From positions 1 to 57,156 of the forward strand of contig NZ_FNPW01000001.1 of the NCBI RefSeq assembly GCF_900107395.1: DNA of 57,156 nucleotides, written 5' to 3'. Origin of the DNA: Pseudomonas sp. NFIX28. Its GTDB lineage: Bacteria; Pseudomonadota; Gammaproteobacteria; Pseudomonadales; Pseudomonadaceae. The notes under the pieces were generated by a model. It saw only the letters and a list, made by a program, of their open reading frames with translations, searched no databases and had not been told where the DNA came from. A program made the translations under genes and the position numbers. Shown in pieces: positions 24,153-34,288 of the stretch; the stretch's first letter is position 1, and each line of letters opens with the position of its first letter.

Positions 24153-25520
24153 ATGCACCCGATCGATGATCCCTTCGGCAGCTCTGGCATAGGCGGCACT
24201 TCAGGCGGCGCCTCGCCGGGCGGCAACGACCATACCCTGATCATGCCGCGGCCCGGCGGGCGCTCCGTCGATGCCTCTGGCCCAAGGAAGGATGGCGCCA
24301 GCGCCGCCGATCCGCACATTGCGATGCCGGGCGCGCCGGTGGCGAGCAGCCTGGCCCAGGGCCTCAACCCGCTGGAGCGGGCGGCCGGCCCGATACTGGC
24401 GTTGCTGACCCGCTTGCGCAGCACCCTCGCTCACCCGCAGCCGGCCAGCCTGCGCGCCCAGTTGCTGGCCTACCTGCGCCAGTTCGAGGAGCAGGCGCGC
24501 GCCGCCGGCGTGGCCCAGGATGAAGTGATGCTCAGCCGTTATGTGCTCTGTACCGCGCTGGACGAGGCGGTCCTCAGCACCCCCTGGGGCAGTACCAGCG
24601 ACTGGGGCAAACAGAGCCTGCTGATCACCCTGCACAACGAAGCCTGGGGCGGTGAAAAAGTCTTCCAGCTGCTCGAACACTGTCTGCAGAACCCGCAGCA
24701 GCGCCTGCACATTCTCGAGTTGCTGTACCTCTGTATCTGCCTGGGCTTCGAGGGCCGTTACCGGGTCATGAATGACGGCCGCAGCCAGCTGGAGGCCTTG
24801 CGCGAACGCACCAGCGCGACCATTCGCAGCGTGCGCGGCGAATTCGAGCGCGAGCTGTCGCCGCATTGGCGGGGGCTCAGCGTGGTGCGCGATCGCTTGT
24901 CGCAGTTCCTGCCGCCCTGGGTTGGCGTGGCCATTTGCCTGGCCGTGCTGTTGCTGCTGCTGTTCGGCTTGCGCCTGAAGCTGGCGGCCGACGCCGAGCC
25001 GGTGTTTCGCAATATCCACGCCCTGGGCGAGATCCCGGTGCAAACCATCGACCGTCCACCGCAGCAGCCTAAATTGATCGAACGCCCGCGCCTGGCGCGC
25101 TTCCTCGCCGAGGACATCAAGGCCCAGCGCGTTGCCGTGGAGGATGCGCTGGATCGCTCGGTGGTGACCATCCGTGGCGACGAGTTGTTCGCCTCGGGCA
25201 GCGCGAGCATTTCCGAGCAGTTGCAGCCATTGCTGCTGCGCGTCGCCGATGCCCTGCGCCAGATCAAGGGCACGGTGCAGGTCACCGGGCACAGCGATAA
25301 CCGACCGATCGCCACCTTGCGCTACCCCTCGAACTGGAAGCTGTCGCAGGATCGCGCGCAGCAAGTGATGGAGATCCTCGCCGCCCGCAGCGGGCAACCC
25401 GAGCGCTTCACCGCCGAAGGGCGCAGCGACGCCGAACCTGTCGCGTCCAATGACAGCGCCGCCGGACGCGCCAGGAACAGGCGCGTGGAGATCACCGTGC
25501 TAGCGGAGGGCAACCAGTGA
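24153..25520 (+). CDS. tssL: T6SS inner-membrane protein TssL with C-terminal OmpA-like domain
   Basis: 455 aa. The cytoplasmic DotU/IcmH hook domain occupies about 70-245 (LAYLRQFEEQARAAGVAQDE, LDEAVLSTPWG, HNEAWGGEKVFQLLEHCLQN, ICLGFEGRYRV). One membrane helix lies at about 254-275 (WVGVAICLAVLLLLLFGL). The periplasmic part carries an OmpA/MotB-like peptidoglycan-binding domain (about 340-450: VTGHSDNRPIATLRYPSNWK, LSQDRAQQVMEIL, GRARNRRVEITVL). This is the specialised, anchored TssL form found in the H1 system. The stop overlaps the tssM start by 4 nt. Confidence 0.95.
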   Translation: MHPIDDPFGSSGIGGTSGGASPGGNDHTLIMPRPGGRSVDASGPRKDGASAADPHIAMPGAPVASSLAQGLNPLERAAGPILALLTRLRSTLAHPQPASLRAQLLAYLRQFEEQARAAGVAQDEVMLSRYVLCTALDEAVLSTPWGSTSDWGKQSLLITLHNEAWGGEKVFQLLEHCLQNPQQRLHILELLYLCICLGFEGRYRVMNDGRSQLEALRERTSATIRSVRGEFERELSPHWRGLSVVRDRLSQFLPPWVGVAICLAVLLLLLFGLRLKLAADAEPVFRNIHALGEIPVQTIDRPPQQPKLIERPRLARFLAEDIKAQRVAVEDALDRSVVTIRGDELFASGSASISEQLQPLLLRVADALRQIKGTVQVTGHSDNRPIATLRYPSNWKLSQDRAQQVMEILAARSGQPERFTAEGRSDAEPVASNDSAAGRARNRRVEITVLAEGNQ

Positions 25521-28500
25521 AGGCCTTTATCAATTTCCTGGTGCGCTGGGTGGTGCCGCTGCTCGGCCTGCTCGCCCTGAGCCTGGTGGTCTGGTTCCTC
25601 GGCCCGCTGATCATCGTCGCTGGCTATGAACCCTTGGCCCCGGCGGCCGTACGCTGGGCACTGATCGGCCTGTTGTTCCTGGCCTGGATCGGTGTGCGCG
25701 TATTGCGCATCGTCCAGGCCCGGCGCAACGCCGCCAAGGTCATGCAGGGCCTGGCGGCGGTGGCGCCGGATGCGGCCAGCGTCGCCACCGCCGAAGAGTT
25801 GGCGGCCCTCAAGCAACGCATGGACGAAGCGCTGCAATTGCTCAAGCGCAGCAAGCTCGGCGGTAACGAGCGGCGCAACCTTTACGAGCTGCCCTGGTAC
25901 GTGATCATCGGCCCACCGGGCTCGGGCAAGACCACCGCGCTGGTCAATTCCGGGATGCACTTTCCGCTGGCCGAACAGATGGGCAGCGGGGCGATCCGCG
26001 GAGTCGGCGGTACGCGCAACTGCGACTGGTGGTTCACCGACGAAGCGGTGCTGCTGGACACCGCCGGGCGCTACACCACCCAGGACAGCCATGCGGCGGT
26101 GGACAAGGCGGCCTGGCTGGGCTTTCTCGACCTGTTGAAGAACCAGCGCAAGCGCCGGCCGATCGATGGCGTCTTCGTCGCCATCAGCCTCTCCGACCTG
26201 CTATTGGGCAGCGAGGCCGAGCGCGGCGCCCATGCCCGGGCCATCCGCACGCGGGTGCAGGAGTTGTATAGCCAGCTCGGTGTGCGCTTCCCGATCTACG
26301 TGATGCTCACCAAGTTCGATCTGGTGCCGGGGTTCATGGAGTTCTTCGACGCGCTGAGCAAGGAAGAGCGCGCCCAGGTCTGGGGCGTCACCTTTGCCCT
26401 GGACGATGGCAAGAGTGCCCAAGGCCCGCTGGCCCGTTTCGACGAGGAATTCACCGCCCTCGAGGCGCGTCTTACCGAGCGCTTGGTCGAGCGCCTGCAA
26501 CAGGAGCGCGACCCCAACCGACGCGATCTGATCTACGGCTTCATCCAGCAGTTCGCGGCGTTGCGTCATAACCTGTCGTCTTTCCTCGAAGGGGTATTCA
26601 AGCCCAATCCCTATGAAGAGCGTGCGCTGTTGCGCGGGCTGTACTTCACCAGCGGCACCCAGGAAGGCAGCCCCATCGACCGTCTGATCGGCAGCATGGC
26701 GCAAAGCATGAACCTGGATCGCCAGCACCTGGCGCGCCAGACCGGCACAGGTCGCAGTTACTTCATCACCCGCTTGTTCCGCGATGTCGCCTTCGGCGAG
26801 CGCGGCCTGGTCGGCAGCAACCCCAAGGTCGAGCGTCGGCATCGCTGGATCAACCGTGGCGTACTCGCCGCCAGTGCCTTGGTGTTGCTGACGGTGACGG
26901 CCATCTGGGTTGCCAGCTACCGCGCCAACCAGGCCTATATCGCCGAGGTGGACGCGCGCCTGGCGCCGCTCAAGGGGCAGGTCGAATCCCTCAGCCCGGC
27001 GCAGCGCGAGGTATTGGCCGTGCTGCCGCTGCTCAACGCCGTTCGCCATGTCGCCGACAATTCGCTGTCCTGGGCCGAAGGCTATGGCCTGTTCCAGGGC
27101 GACATGCTCGGCGCCGAAGCCGCCAGCGTGTACCGCAAGCTGCTGATCGCGGTGCTGGCGCCGCGTCTGCTGACGCGCATCGAGGAACAGTTGCGCAGCG
27201 GCGGCAACACCGAGTTTCTCTACGAAGGCCTCAAGGTCTACCTGATGCTGGCCAGCGCCGAGCACTATGACGCCGATGCCATCAAGACCTGGATCAACCT
27301 CGACTGGGACCGCAGCCTGCCACGCGACCTGGCCCCGGAACAGCGGCTGGCCCTGGCCGAGCATCTCAATGCGCTGTTCGCCCACAAGCCACCACCGGCG
27401 AGGCTGGACGAGGAGCTGTTGGCCGACCTGCGCCGACAGTTGCAACAGATGTCCGTGGCGCAGCGGGTCTACAGCCGGGTGAAACGCCAGAAGCTGCCCG
27501 AGGGCGTAGCGGATTTTCGCCTCAGCGAAGCGGCCGGGCGCGACGCCGCCCTGGTGTTCACGCGCAAGAGCGGCAAGCCGCTGAGTGATCCGTTATCCGG
27601 TTTCTATACCTACCGCGGCTACCGCCAGGCGTTCATGGTCGCCAGCCTCAGCCAGTCCGGCGCCCTGGCCGAGGAACAATGGGTACTCGGCCGGCCACTG
27701 AACGACAACCAGGATGTCGCCAGCCTGGCCCTGGAGGTGCGTGCCCTGTACTTCCAGGATTTCCTCAACCAATGGGAAACGCTGCTCGGCGATCTCGACT
27801 TCGTCGCGATCAACAGCATCGCCCAGGCCGCCGATGTGCTGCGGGTGCTCTCCGGGCCAAACTCGCCACTGAAGAAACTGCTCGCCGCGGTGGCCAGGGA
27901 AACCAACCTGCAACAAGAGGATCGCCTGCTGGCCGAGAAGCTCAAGGCCGCCGACGGCACCGTGGACAAACTCAAGCAGCAGCTCGGCTCGCTGGTCGGC
28001 CAATCGACCCAGGAAGATTCGCCGACAGCCTCGCAGGTCGATCCCATCACCGCACGCTTCGCCGAGCTCAATAGCCTGCTGGCCACCAGCGGGGAGGGGC
28101 CCGCGCCGATCGACGATCTGCTGGCCCAGCTCAACGAACTCTATGTGCAGGTCAGCGCCATGAGCGGCGCCAGCGGCGATGCCTTGCTCGGCGAGGCGAA
28201 GAACCAGGCGGTGGCCACGGCATCGCGGGTCAAGCTCGGCGCCGAACGTCAGCCGCCACTGGTGCAGAAGCTGGTCAACTCGGTGGTCAGCTCTACCACC
28301 AGCAGCATGATGGGCGGCATCCGCACCCAGCTGAACGCGGCCTGGGTCAGTGAGGTGGTGAATGTCTACCGCCAGTCCCTGGCTGGCCGTTACCCCATGG
28401 TCAGCTCCAGTTCGCGGGAGGCGACCCTGGAGGACTTCGGCAACTTCTTCGGCGTGGGCGGGGTGATGGACAACTACTTTCGCAAGTACCTGCAACCCTA

Positions 28501-29029
28501 CGTCAACACCTCGACCAGCAACTGGCGCTGGCAGCCCGGCGCCGCGGAAAAGCTCGGCATAGGCCCGGGCGTGCTGCAAACCTTCCAGCGCGCCGCGGCC
28601 ATTCGCGATGCCTACTTCCGCGCCGGAGGCACCCGGCCGACGGTTCGCTTCGAACTCAAGCCCGTGGCCATGGACGCCTCCATCAGCCAGTTCCTGCTCG
28701 ACCTGGACGGCCAGCAGCTCAGCTACGACCATGGCCCCAGCCGGCCGATGGCGATGCAATGGCCGAGCCCCAACAGCCTGGGGGTGGTGCGCCTGTCTGT
28801 CACGCCGCCCACCAGCGCCGGTCGTTCGGGACTGACCCTGGAGGGGCCCTGGGCCTGGTTTCGCCTGCTGGAACAGTCCGACCTGACCCAGGGCAACGCC
28901 CCGGACCGCTTCACCCTGCGCATGCGCGTCGACAGCTCCAGCATCTCCTGCGAGCTGCGCGCCAGCAGCGCGTTCAACCCGTTCAAGGGCCGGCTGCTGT
29001 CCGGCTTCAGCCTGCCGGAGCGCTTGTGA
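25517..29029 (+). CDS. tssM: T6SS inner-membrane protein TssM (IcmF)
   Basis: 1170 aa. Two N-terminal membrane helices (about 8-32 and 44-62), a cytoplasmic GTPase-like domain with Walker A GPPGSGKT (about 132-139) and the DTAGRY motif, a third helix (about 448-468, GVLAASALVLLTVTAIWVAS), then the large periplasmic region ending in the beta-sandwich that binds TssJ (for example GPWAWFRLLEQSDLTQG near the end). The nucleotide site is intact, unlike in some IcmF proteins. It ends with GTGA overlap into tagF. Confidence 0.96.
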   Translation: MKAFINFLVRWVVPLLGLLALSLVVWFLGPLIIVAGYEPLAPAAVRWALIGLLFLAWIGVRVLRIVQARRNAAKVMQGLAAVAPDAASVATAEELAALKQRMDEALQLLKRSKLGGNERRNLYELPWYVIIGPPGSGKTTALVNSGMHFPLAEQMGSGAIRGVGGTRNCDWWFTDEAVLLDTAGRYTTQDSHAAVDKAAWLGFLDLLKNQRKRRPIDGVFVAISLSDLLLGSEAERGAHARAIRTRVQELYSQLGVRFPIYVMLTKFDLVPGFMEFFDALSKEERAQVWGVTFALDDGKSAQGPLARFDEEFTALEARLTERLVERLQQERDPNRRDLIYGFIQQFAALRHNLSSFLEGVFKPNPYEERALLRGLYFTSGTQEGSPIDRLIGSMAQSMNLDRQHLARQTGTGRSYFITRLFRDVAFGERGLVGSNPKVERRHRWINRGVLAASALVLLTVTAIWVASYRANQAYIAEVDARLAPLKGQVESLSPAQREVLAVLPLLNAVRHVADNSLSWAEGYGLFQGDMLGAEAASVYRKLLIAVLAPRLLTRIEEQLRSGGNTEFLYEGLKVYLMLASAEHYDADAIKTWINLDWDRSLPRDLAPEQRLALAEHLNALFAHKPPPARLDEELLADLRRQLQQMSVAQRVYSRVKRQKLPEGVADFRLSEAAGRDAALVFTRKSGKPLSDPLSGFYTYRGYRQAFMVASLSQSGALAEEQWVLGRPLNDNQDVASLALEVRALYFQDFLNQWETLLGDLDFVAINSIAQAADVLRVLSGPNSPLKKLLAAVARETNLQQEDRLLAEKLKAADGTVDKLKQQLGSLVGQSTQEDSPTASQVDPITARFAELNSLLATSGEGPAPIDDLLAQLNELYVQVSAMSGASGDALLGEAKNQAVATASRVKLGAERQPPLVQKLVNSVVSSTTSSMMGGIRTQLNAAWVSEVVNVYRQSLAGRYPMVSSSSREATLEDFGNFFGVGGVMDNYFRKYLQPYVNTSTSNWRWQPGAAEKLGIGPGVLQTFQRAAAIRDAYFRAGGTRPTVRFELKPVAMDASISQFLLDLDGQQLSYDHGPSRPMAMQWPSPNSLGVVRLSVTPPTSAGRSGLTLEGPWAWFRLLEQSDLTQGNAPDRFTLRMRVDSSSISCELRASSAFNPFKGRLLSGFSLPERL

Positions 29030-29718
29030 GCAGCCCCGGTTTCTACGGCAAGCTGGCCGGCCGCGGGGACTTCATCCATCGCGGCCTGTCGCCGACCTTT
29101 GTCGAGCGCTGGGATGCCTGGCTCTCCGCCGGCATGGCCACCAGCCAGGCGGCGCTGGGGACGGCCTGGCTGGATGCCTACCTGGTCAGCCCGCTGTGGC
29201 GCTTTGCCGTGGCGGCGGGCCTGCTCGGCGGCGAGGCGGTGGTGGGGGTGATGATGCCCAGCGTCGACCGGGTCGGGCGCTACTTTCCGCTGACCATAGC
29301 GCTGTCGCTGGAGCCCGAGAGCGATCTGGGAGCGCTGGTGGCCGGCCCGGATGACTGGTTCGAGGCCGCCGAGGCCCTGTTGCTCTCGACCCTGGAGCCC
29401 GAGGCCGATGTCGAGGCCTTCGAGGCCGCGGTGCCGGCCCTCGGTAGCCCGGTCTGTAGCGCGCAGGTGCCGGGCATGCAGGCGCTGCCGGGGCAGATGC
29501 GCTTCGCCGCCACGACCGCGGCGGCGCGCGGGGCGGTGCTGATGCAGCACGCCTGCGAGGGCGCGAGCCTCTGGTGGGGCAAGGGCTCCGGACGGGTCGC
29601 CGCCGGCCTGCTGCGCTGCCAGGGGTTGCCGGCGGCGCAGGATTTCAGCGGTTTTCTGCTGGGCGAGGGCGGCTGCGCGTCGCTTGCGCAAACCGTGCAG
29701 TTCGATTTCGGGAGCTGA
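29026..29718 (+). CDS. tagF: TagF, T6SS posttranslational repressor
   Basis: 230 aa, DUF2094 family. It begins with a GTG codon (29026) that overlaps the tssM stop; residues read SSPGFYGKLAGRGDFIHRGL, the typical TagF/ImpM start, then WDAWLSAGMATSQAALG and GVMMPSVDRVGRYFPLTIA. In P. aeruginosa TagF represses H1-T6SS independently of the kinase pathway by acting on Fha. No ATG start fits: the longer open frame upstream lies inside tssM. It is a separate gene here, not fused to pppA. Confidence 0.93.
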   Translation: MSSPGFYGKLAGRGDFIHRGLSPTFVERWDAWLSAGMATSQAALGTAWLDAYLVSPLWRFAVAAGLLGGEAVVGVMMPSVDRVGRYFPLTIALSLEPESDLGALVAGPDDWFEAAEALLLSTLEPEADVEAFEAAVPALGSPVCSAQVPGMQALPGQMRFAATTAAARGAVLMQHACEGASLWWGKGSGRVAAGLLRCQGLPAAQDFSGFLLGEGGCASLAQTVQFDFGS

Positions 29719-29734
29719 TTTTGGGAGCCAGGGC

Positions 29735-30460
29735 ATGTCATCAGCCGTAACGCGTTACGAATCCGCCAGCCACAGCCATGTCGGCATGGTGCGTCAGGTC
29801 AACGAGGATGCCTGTCTGGATGCGGTGCAAGCCGGCCTCTGGGTGGTGGCCGACGGCATGGGCGGGTATACGGCGGGCGATTTCGTCAGCAGCCTGATCG
29901 TCGATACGCTGCGCGCCATCCCGCCCGAGCCCTCCTTGCCGGCCTATGTCCAGGCGTTGGTGGCGGCGCTGGAGCAGGCCAACGCGGCGGTTCGCCAGGA
30001 AACCGCACAGCGTGGTGTCAGCATCATGGGCAGCACCCTGGTGCTGCTTGCCGCCCGAGGAGCCAACGCCACTTGCCTGTGGGCCGGCGACAGCCGCCTG
30101 TATCGCCTGCGCGAGGGCCAGCTGGAGGTCATCAGCCACGACCACAGTTATGTCCAGGAGTTGCTGGACAACAGGCTGCTCAACGAGGCCGAGGCGCGGG
30201 AGCATCCCATGGCCAACATCGTCACCCGTGCCGTGGGCACCCAGGACCAGCTGGAACTCTCGGCCGTGGACCTGGAGGTGCGTCCCGGCGACAGCTTCCT
30301 GCTGTGCAGCGACGGGCTGACCAAGACCGTCGAAGACCATGAACTGCGCGAGGTGCTGGGCAACGCGAGCCCCTATGAGGTGGTCCGCAGCCTGGTGCAC
30401 CTGGGGCTGACCCGGGGCGCTCCCGACAACATCACGGCGGTAGTCGTCAATGCCCACTGA
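29735..30460 (+). CDS. pppA: PppA, PP2C-family phosphatase of the T6SS
   Basis: 241 aa. PP2C motifs are complete: VGMVRQVNEDACLD, VVADGMGGYTAG (Asp40), LWAGDSRLYRLREG, LLCSDGLTKTV and GAPDNITAVVV. The metal-binding aspartates are present, so it should be active. It removes the phosphate that PpkA places on Fha and turns assembly off. GGGAG lies upstream of the chosen ATG at 29735. The 3' end overlaps ppkA by 11 nt. Confidence 0.96.
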   Translation: MSSAVTRYESASHSHVGMVRQVNEDACLDAVQAGLWVVADGMGGYTAGDFVSSLIVDTLRAIPPEPSLPAYVQALVAALEQANAAVRQETAQRGVSIMGSTLVLLAARGANATCLWAGDSRLYRLREGQLEVISHDHSYVQELLDNRLLNEAEAREHPMANIVTRAVGTQDQLELSAVDLEVRPGDSFLLCSDGLTKTVEDHELREVLGNASPYEVVRSLVHLGLTRGAPDNITAVVVNAH

Positions 30461-33400
30461 AAACGCATCAGCCGAAGAACGCTCGAGTCTGGACATGGAC
30501 ATTCCCGGCTATGCGATCGAGCGCGAGCTGGGCGAGGGCGCCATGGCCACGGTCTACCTGGCGACCCAGCGCTCGCTGGAGCGCAAGGTGGCGCTCAAGG
30601 TCATGGCCGCCGCGCTGGCCGCCGACCGCACCTTCTGTGAGCGCTTCCTGCGCGAGGGCAAGACCCTGGCGCGGCTCTCCCACCCGCACACCGTGACCAT
30701 TTACGACATCGGCAATGTCGGCCACTTCTATTACATGGCCATGGAGTACCTGCCAAACGGGACGCTGAAGGAACGGATCGCCGAGGGGCTCAGCCCGCAG
30801 CAGGGCCTGGTCTACCTGCGCCAGATCGCCCTGGCCCTGGGGTATGCCCATGCCCAGGGCCTGGTGCACCGGGACGTCAAGCCGGCCAATATCCTGTTCC
30901 GCGCCAACGGTTCGGCGGTGCTCTCGGACTTCGGCATCGCCAAGTCCCTGGAGGACCATACCCAGTTCACCCAGGCCGGTTTCGCCGTGGGCACACCCAG
31001 CTACATGAGTCCCGAACAGGCCCGCGGCCGGCAGATCGACGGGCGCACCGACCTCTACGCCCTGGGGGTGGTGCTCTACGAGATACTCACCGGCAAGCTG
31101 CCCTATACCGGCAGCGACTCGCTGTCCACGGCCCTGGCCCACTTGACCGAGCCGCTGCCCGAACTGCCCATGACCCACGGCCGTTACCAGGGGATTCTGC
31201 GCAAGCTGCTGGCCAAGGACCCGGCCGAGCGTTTTGCCGATGCCGATGCCCTGATCGCCGCGCTGGACAACCTGCCGCCCGCCGGGCCGGCCGATGCCGA
31301 GGCGACGCAGTTGCGCCCATTGCCGTTGCCGCCCGCAGCGACCGCCGGCCAATCCGCGACGACCGGCCTGGGCGGGCTGACGCCGGTTTCCCTCGACATG
31401 CCGCCGCTCGCTGCGCCAGAGCCCGCACCTGAGCACGCACCCCAGCCAGCCGCCACGGCCACATCCACAGGGGCCGCAAGCCTCGGCGCGGAGCCGCCGA
31501 CCGGGTCGCGCGGGCCGTCGTGGGCGCTGCTCGGTGTGGCCGTGGCCGGGGTACTGGCCTTGGCTGGCGGGGGCTACTGGTGGCTGCGCTCGGCGCCGCC
31601 GGTGGAACTGCAAAACGGCCAGGTCGAGGCCAGAAAAACGCCGGCTGGCGATGAGCAGGACTCGCCCGCCAAGACGGCCAGCGCAGCGCAACCGCCGCTG
31701 GCGACGAACGCCGACGGCGGCGACCGTCCGCTGTTGATGCCGGGCAAGAAGACCCTGTTCCAACGGGTGCTGAGCAAGCCCGGCGCACAGCTGTCCGGGC
31801 AGCCCGGAGCGGCGCCCAGCGGCGCAGCGCTGCCGGCGTTCTCGGTGCTGTATGTCTATCAGCGCCAGGCGGTGGCGGGTGGCACCTGGCTGGAGGTCGG
31901 CGCCGCCAGCGATGGCCAGCGCGATGGCTGGTTGCCGGCCGAGCAGGTCAGCGACTGGAAGCAGAGCCTGGTGCTGAAGTTCACCGAGCGCTCCGGCCGT
32001 TCGCCGGTCATGTTCCTGCGTGAAGCAAGCACCCTCGAACGGTTTCTGGCGGACACGGCCCAGGCCCGTAGTGCACTGCTCAAGGCGCAGAACGAAGGCG
32101 GCGTGGACCCGCAGATCGTCGCGCTGGAGCCTGCGGCCAGCGCCATTCCCCAGGACCAGTTCTACCTGCTGCCGATTTTCGAGGCCCGCGAGAGCTTCGA
32201 TGCCAACGGTCTGCCGGTGCAACTGCTCAACGTGGCCTCCATCGACCCCGGCAATACGCCCCTGGGCAAGGCCGGGGGGGCGGCCAAGGCCGCCAGCGAT
32301 GCCTTCCGCACGGCGATCGTGCTGGTGGTCGACACCTCGGTGTCGATGCAGCCCTACATCGACCGGGTGCGCCAGGTGGTGCAGGCGTTGCACCAGCAGA
32401 TCGCCAGCCGTGGCGACCTGGACAGCGTCAGCTTCGGCATGGTGGGGTTTCGCAGCAACGTCGAGAAGACCCCGGGCCTGGAATATGTGGCGCAAACCCT
32501 GGTGAGCCTGGAGGAGGGCCGCGATCCACGGCGCTTCCTCGAGCTGGCTGGCCAGGTCAAGGCCGCCCAGGTGTCCAGCCACGCCTTCAATGAAGATGCC
32601 TTCGCCGGTGTGATGGCGGCGGTCGAGGGCATGGACTGGAGTGCCTATGCCGGGCGGCTGATCCTGCTGGTCACCGACGCTGGCGCCCTGCGCAAGAACG
32701 ATCCGCTGGGGCGCACCCAGATGAACGAAGCCGAGGTGCGCGAAGCCGCCCTCAGCAAACAGGTCAAGATCTATGCGCTGCACTTGCGCACCGAGGCCGG
32801 CCGGAAAAACCATGACTTCGCCGAGCAGCAGTACCGCAGCCTGACGGCCGACGCCAACCCGCAGATCGGCGACCTGTATATCCCGGTGGCGGGCGGCGAT
32901 GTCGGGCGCTTCGGCGATACGATCGCCGAGATCGGCTCGGTATTCGCCGAACAGGTGCATCAGGCGCGCAATAACCAGCTGCCGAGCCTGCCGCCGCTAC
33001 AAGGGACACCGAGCATCGCGAGCAAGGCCACGGCCATCGGCTACGCCATGCAAATGGACTTCCTCGGCCGCCAGTCAGCGGTCCGTGCACCGCAGTTGAT
33101 CACCGCCTGGACCTCCGACCACGACCTGACCAACCCCTCGCTGCCGGCGTTCCAGGTCTGCGTGCTGCTGACCAAGCTGCAGCTCAACGACCTGCAGCAG
33201 TCGCTGAAACTGATTGTCGACGCGGCCCGCCGCACCCAGACCTCGCCCAAGGATTTCTTCCAGGAAATCGCCAGCGCCAGCGCCCATATGAGCCGCGACC
33301 CGACGCGGTTGAAGCAGGGCGGCAACCTGGTCGAAGGCGGCGTTCTCGGCGAGTACCTGGACGGCCTGCCGTATCGCAGCAAATCGCTGACCATGACCCA

Positions 33401-33572
33401 GGATCTCTGGTTGTCCCTGAGCGTGGCCGAGCAGCAGGACTTCATCGACGAACTGGAATCGAAGATCCGCCTGTACGAGACCTTCCACAACGACATTGCC
33501 AACTGGGTCCGCTTCGGCGAGGCCCAGCCGGGCGATGCGCTGTACCGCGTGCCCCTGGCGACGCTGCCCTGA
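30450..33572 (+). CDS. ppkA: PpkA, membrane Ser/Thr kinase of the T6SS with VWA domain
   Basis: 1040 aa. Kinase domain about 20-275 with glycine loop GEGAMATV, catalytic Lys50 (VALK), HRDVKPAN (Asp142), DFG (Asp160) and SPEQARG. A Pro/Ala-rich linker precedes a single membrane helix (about 355-377). The periplasmic part includes an SH3-like stretch and a von Willebrand A domain (about 618-800) with the MIDAS motif DTSVS. All catalytic residues are present. It dimerises on TagQRST signals and phosphorylates Fha (known for PpkA). The stop overlaps the tagT start. Confidence 0.96.
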   Translation: MPTENASAEERSSLDMDIPGYAIERELGEGAMATVYLATQRSLERKVALKVMAAALAADRTFCERFLREGKTLARLSHPHTVTIYDIGNVGHFYYMAMEYLPNGTLKERIAEGLSPQQGLVYLRQIALALGYAHAQGLVHRDVKPANILFRANGSAVLSDFGIAKSLEDHTQFTQAGFAVGTPSYMSPEQARGRQIDGRTDLYALGVVLYEILTGKLPYTGSDSLSTALAHLTEPLPELPMTHGRYQGILRKLLAKDPAERFADADALIAALDNLPPAGPADAEATQLRPLPLPPAATAGQSATTGLGGLTPVSLDMPPLAAPEPAPEHAPQPAATATSTGAASLGAEPPTGSRGPSWALLGVAVAGVLALAGGGYWWLRSAPPVELQNGQVEARKTPAGDEQDSPAKTASAAQPPLATNADGGDRPLLMPGKKTLFQRVLSKPGAQLSGQPGAAPSGAALPAFSVLYVYQRQAVAGGTWLEVGAASDGQRDGWLPAEQVSDWKQSLVLKFTERSGRSPVMFLREASTLERFLADTAQARSALLKAQNEGGVDPQIVALEPAASAIPQDQFYLLPIFEARESFDANGLPVQLLNVASIDPGNTPLGKAGGAAKAASDAFRTAIVLVVDTSVSMQPYIDRVRQVVQALHQQIASRGDLDSVSFGMVGFRSNVEKTPGLEYVAQTLVSLEEGRDPRRFLELAGQVKAAQVSSHAFNEDAFAGVMAAVEGMDWSAYAGRLILLVTDAGALRKNDPLGRTQMNEAEVREAALSKQVKIYALHLRTEAGRKNHDFAEQQYRSLTADANPQIGDLYIPVAGGDVGRFGDTIAEIGSVFAEQVHQARNNQLPSLPPLQGTPSIASKATAIGYAMQMDFLGRQSAVRAPQLITAWTSDHDLTNPSLPAFQVCVLLTKLQLNDLQQSLKLIVDAARRTQTSPKDFFQEIASASAHMSRDPTRLKQGGNLVEGGVLGEYLDGLPYRSKSLTMTQDLWLSLSVAEQQDFIDELESKIRLYETFHNDIANWVRFGEAQPGDALYRVPLATLP

Positions 33573-34288
33573 TGCTCAAGCTCAGGGATATCCGCAAGAC
33601 CCGCGGCGAGGGACCACAGCGCTACAGCCTGGTGGTGCCCCAGCTCGACCTGCGACCGGGCCAGCGCCTGGCCCTGGTAGGCCCCAGCGGCAGCGGCAAG
33701 AGCACCTTGCTGGACCTGCTGGCCCTGGTGCTGTCGCCGGACCCGGGCGGCGTCTTCGAATGCCGCGCCGACGACCGTACGCTGGATGTCGCCGGGCTCT
33801 GGCGCGGCGGCCGCCAGGATGTGCTGGCCGGGCTGCGCAGCCGGGTCATGGGCTATGTGCTGCAGACGGGCGGGTTGCTGGGGTTTCTCGACGTGCAGCG
33901 CAATATCGGCTTGTCGCGGGCGCTGCTCGGCCTGCCGGCCGATGCCACGGTCAGGCGCCTGGCCGAGCAGCTGGAAATCGCCGACCAGTTGCACAAGCTG
34001 CCGGCGGCACTGTCCGTGGGCCAGCGCCAGCGGGTCAGCATCGCCCGGGCCCTGGCCCATGGGCCGAGCATCGTGCTGGCGGACGAGCCCACCGCCTCGC
34101 TGGACCCGCTGAACGCCGAACGGGTCATGCAACTGTTGGTGGCCCAGGCCGAGGAGCGTGGCGTGTGCATCCTGGTCGCCACCCATGACGAGGCGCTGGC
34201 CCGGCGCGCCGGGCTGCAGCTGCATCCCTTGCAGGTGCAGCGCGGCGCGGATGGCGGGGTCACCGCGACCCTGGCGGGAGGTGGCTGA
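33572..34288 (+). CDS. tagT: TagT, ABC transporter ATP-binding protein
   Basis: 238 aa, LolD/MacB-like ATPase. Walker A GPSGSGKS (about 36-43), signature LSVGQRQR (about 145-152; Val replaces the usual first Gly of LSGGQ), Walker B IVLADEPT and an H-loop VATHDEA. With TagS it forms an inner-membrane ABC complex acting upstream of PpkA in surface sensing rather than classical transport. TGATG coupling with both neighbours. Confidence 0.92.
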   Translation: MLKLRDIRKTRGEGPQRYSLVVPQLDLRPGQRLALVGPSGSGKSTLLDLLALVLSPDPGGVFECRADDRTLDVAGLWRGGRQDVLAGLRSRVMGYVLQTGGLLGFLDVQRNIGLSRALLGLPADATVRRLAEQLEIADQLHKLPAALSVGQRQRVSIARALAHGPSIVLADEPTASLDPLNAERVMQLLVAQAEERGVCILVATHDEALARRAGLQLHPLQVQRGADGGVTATLAGGG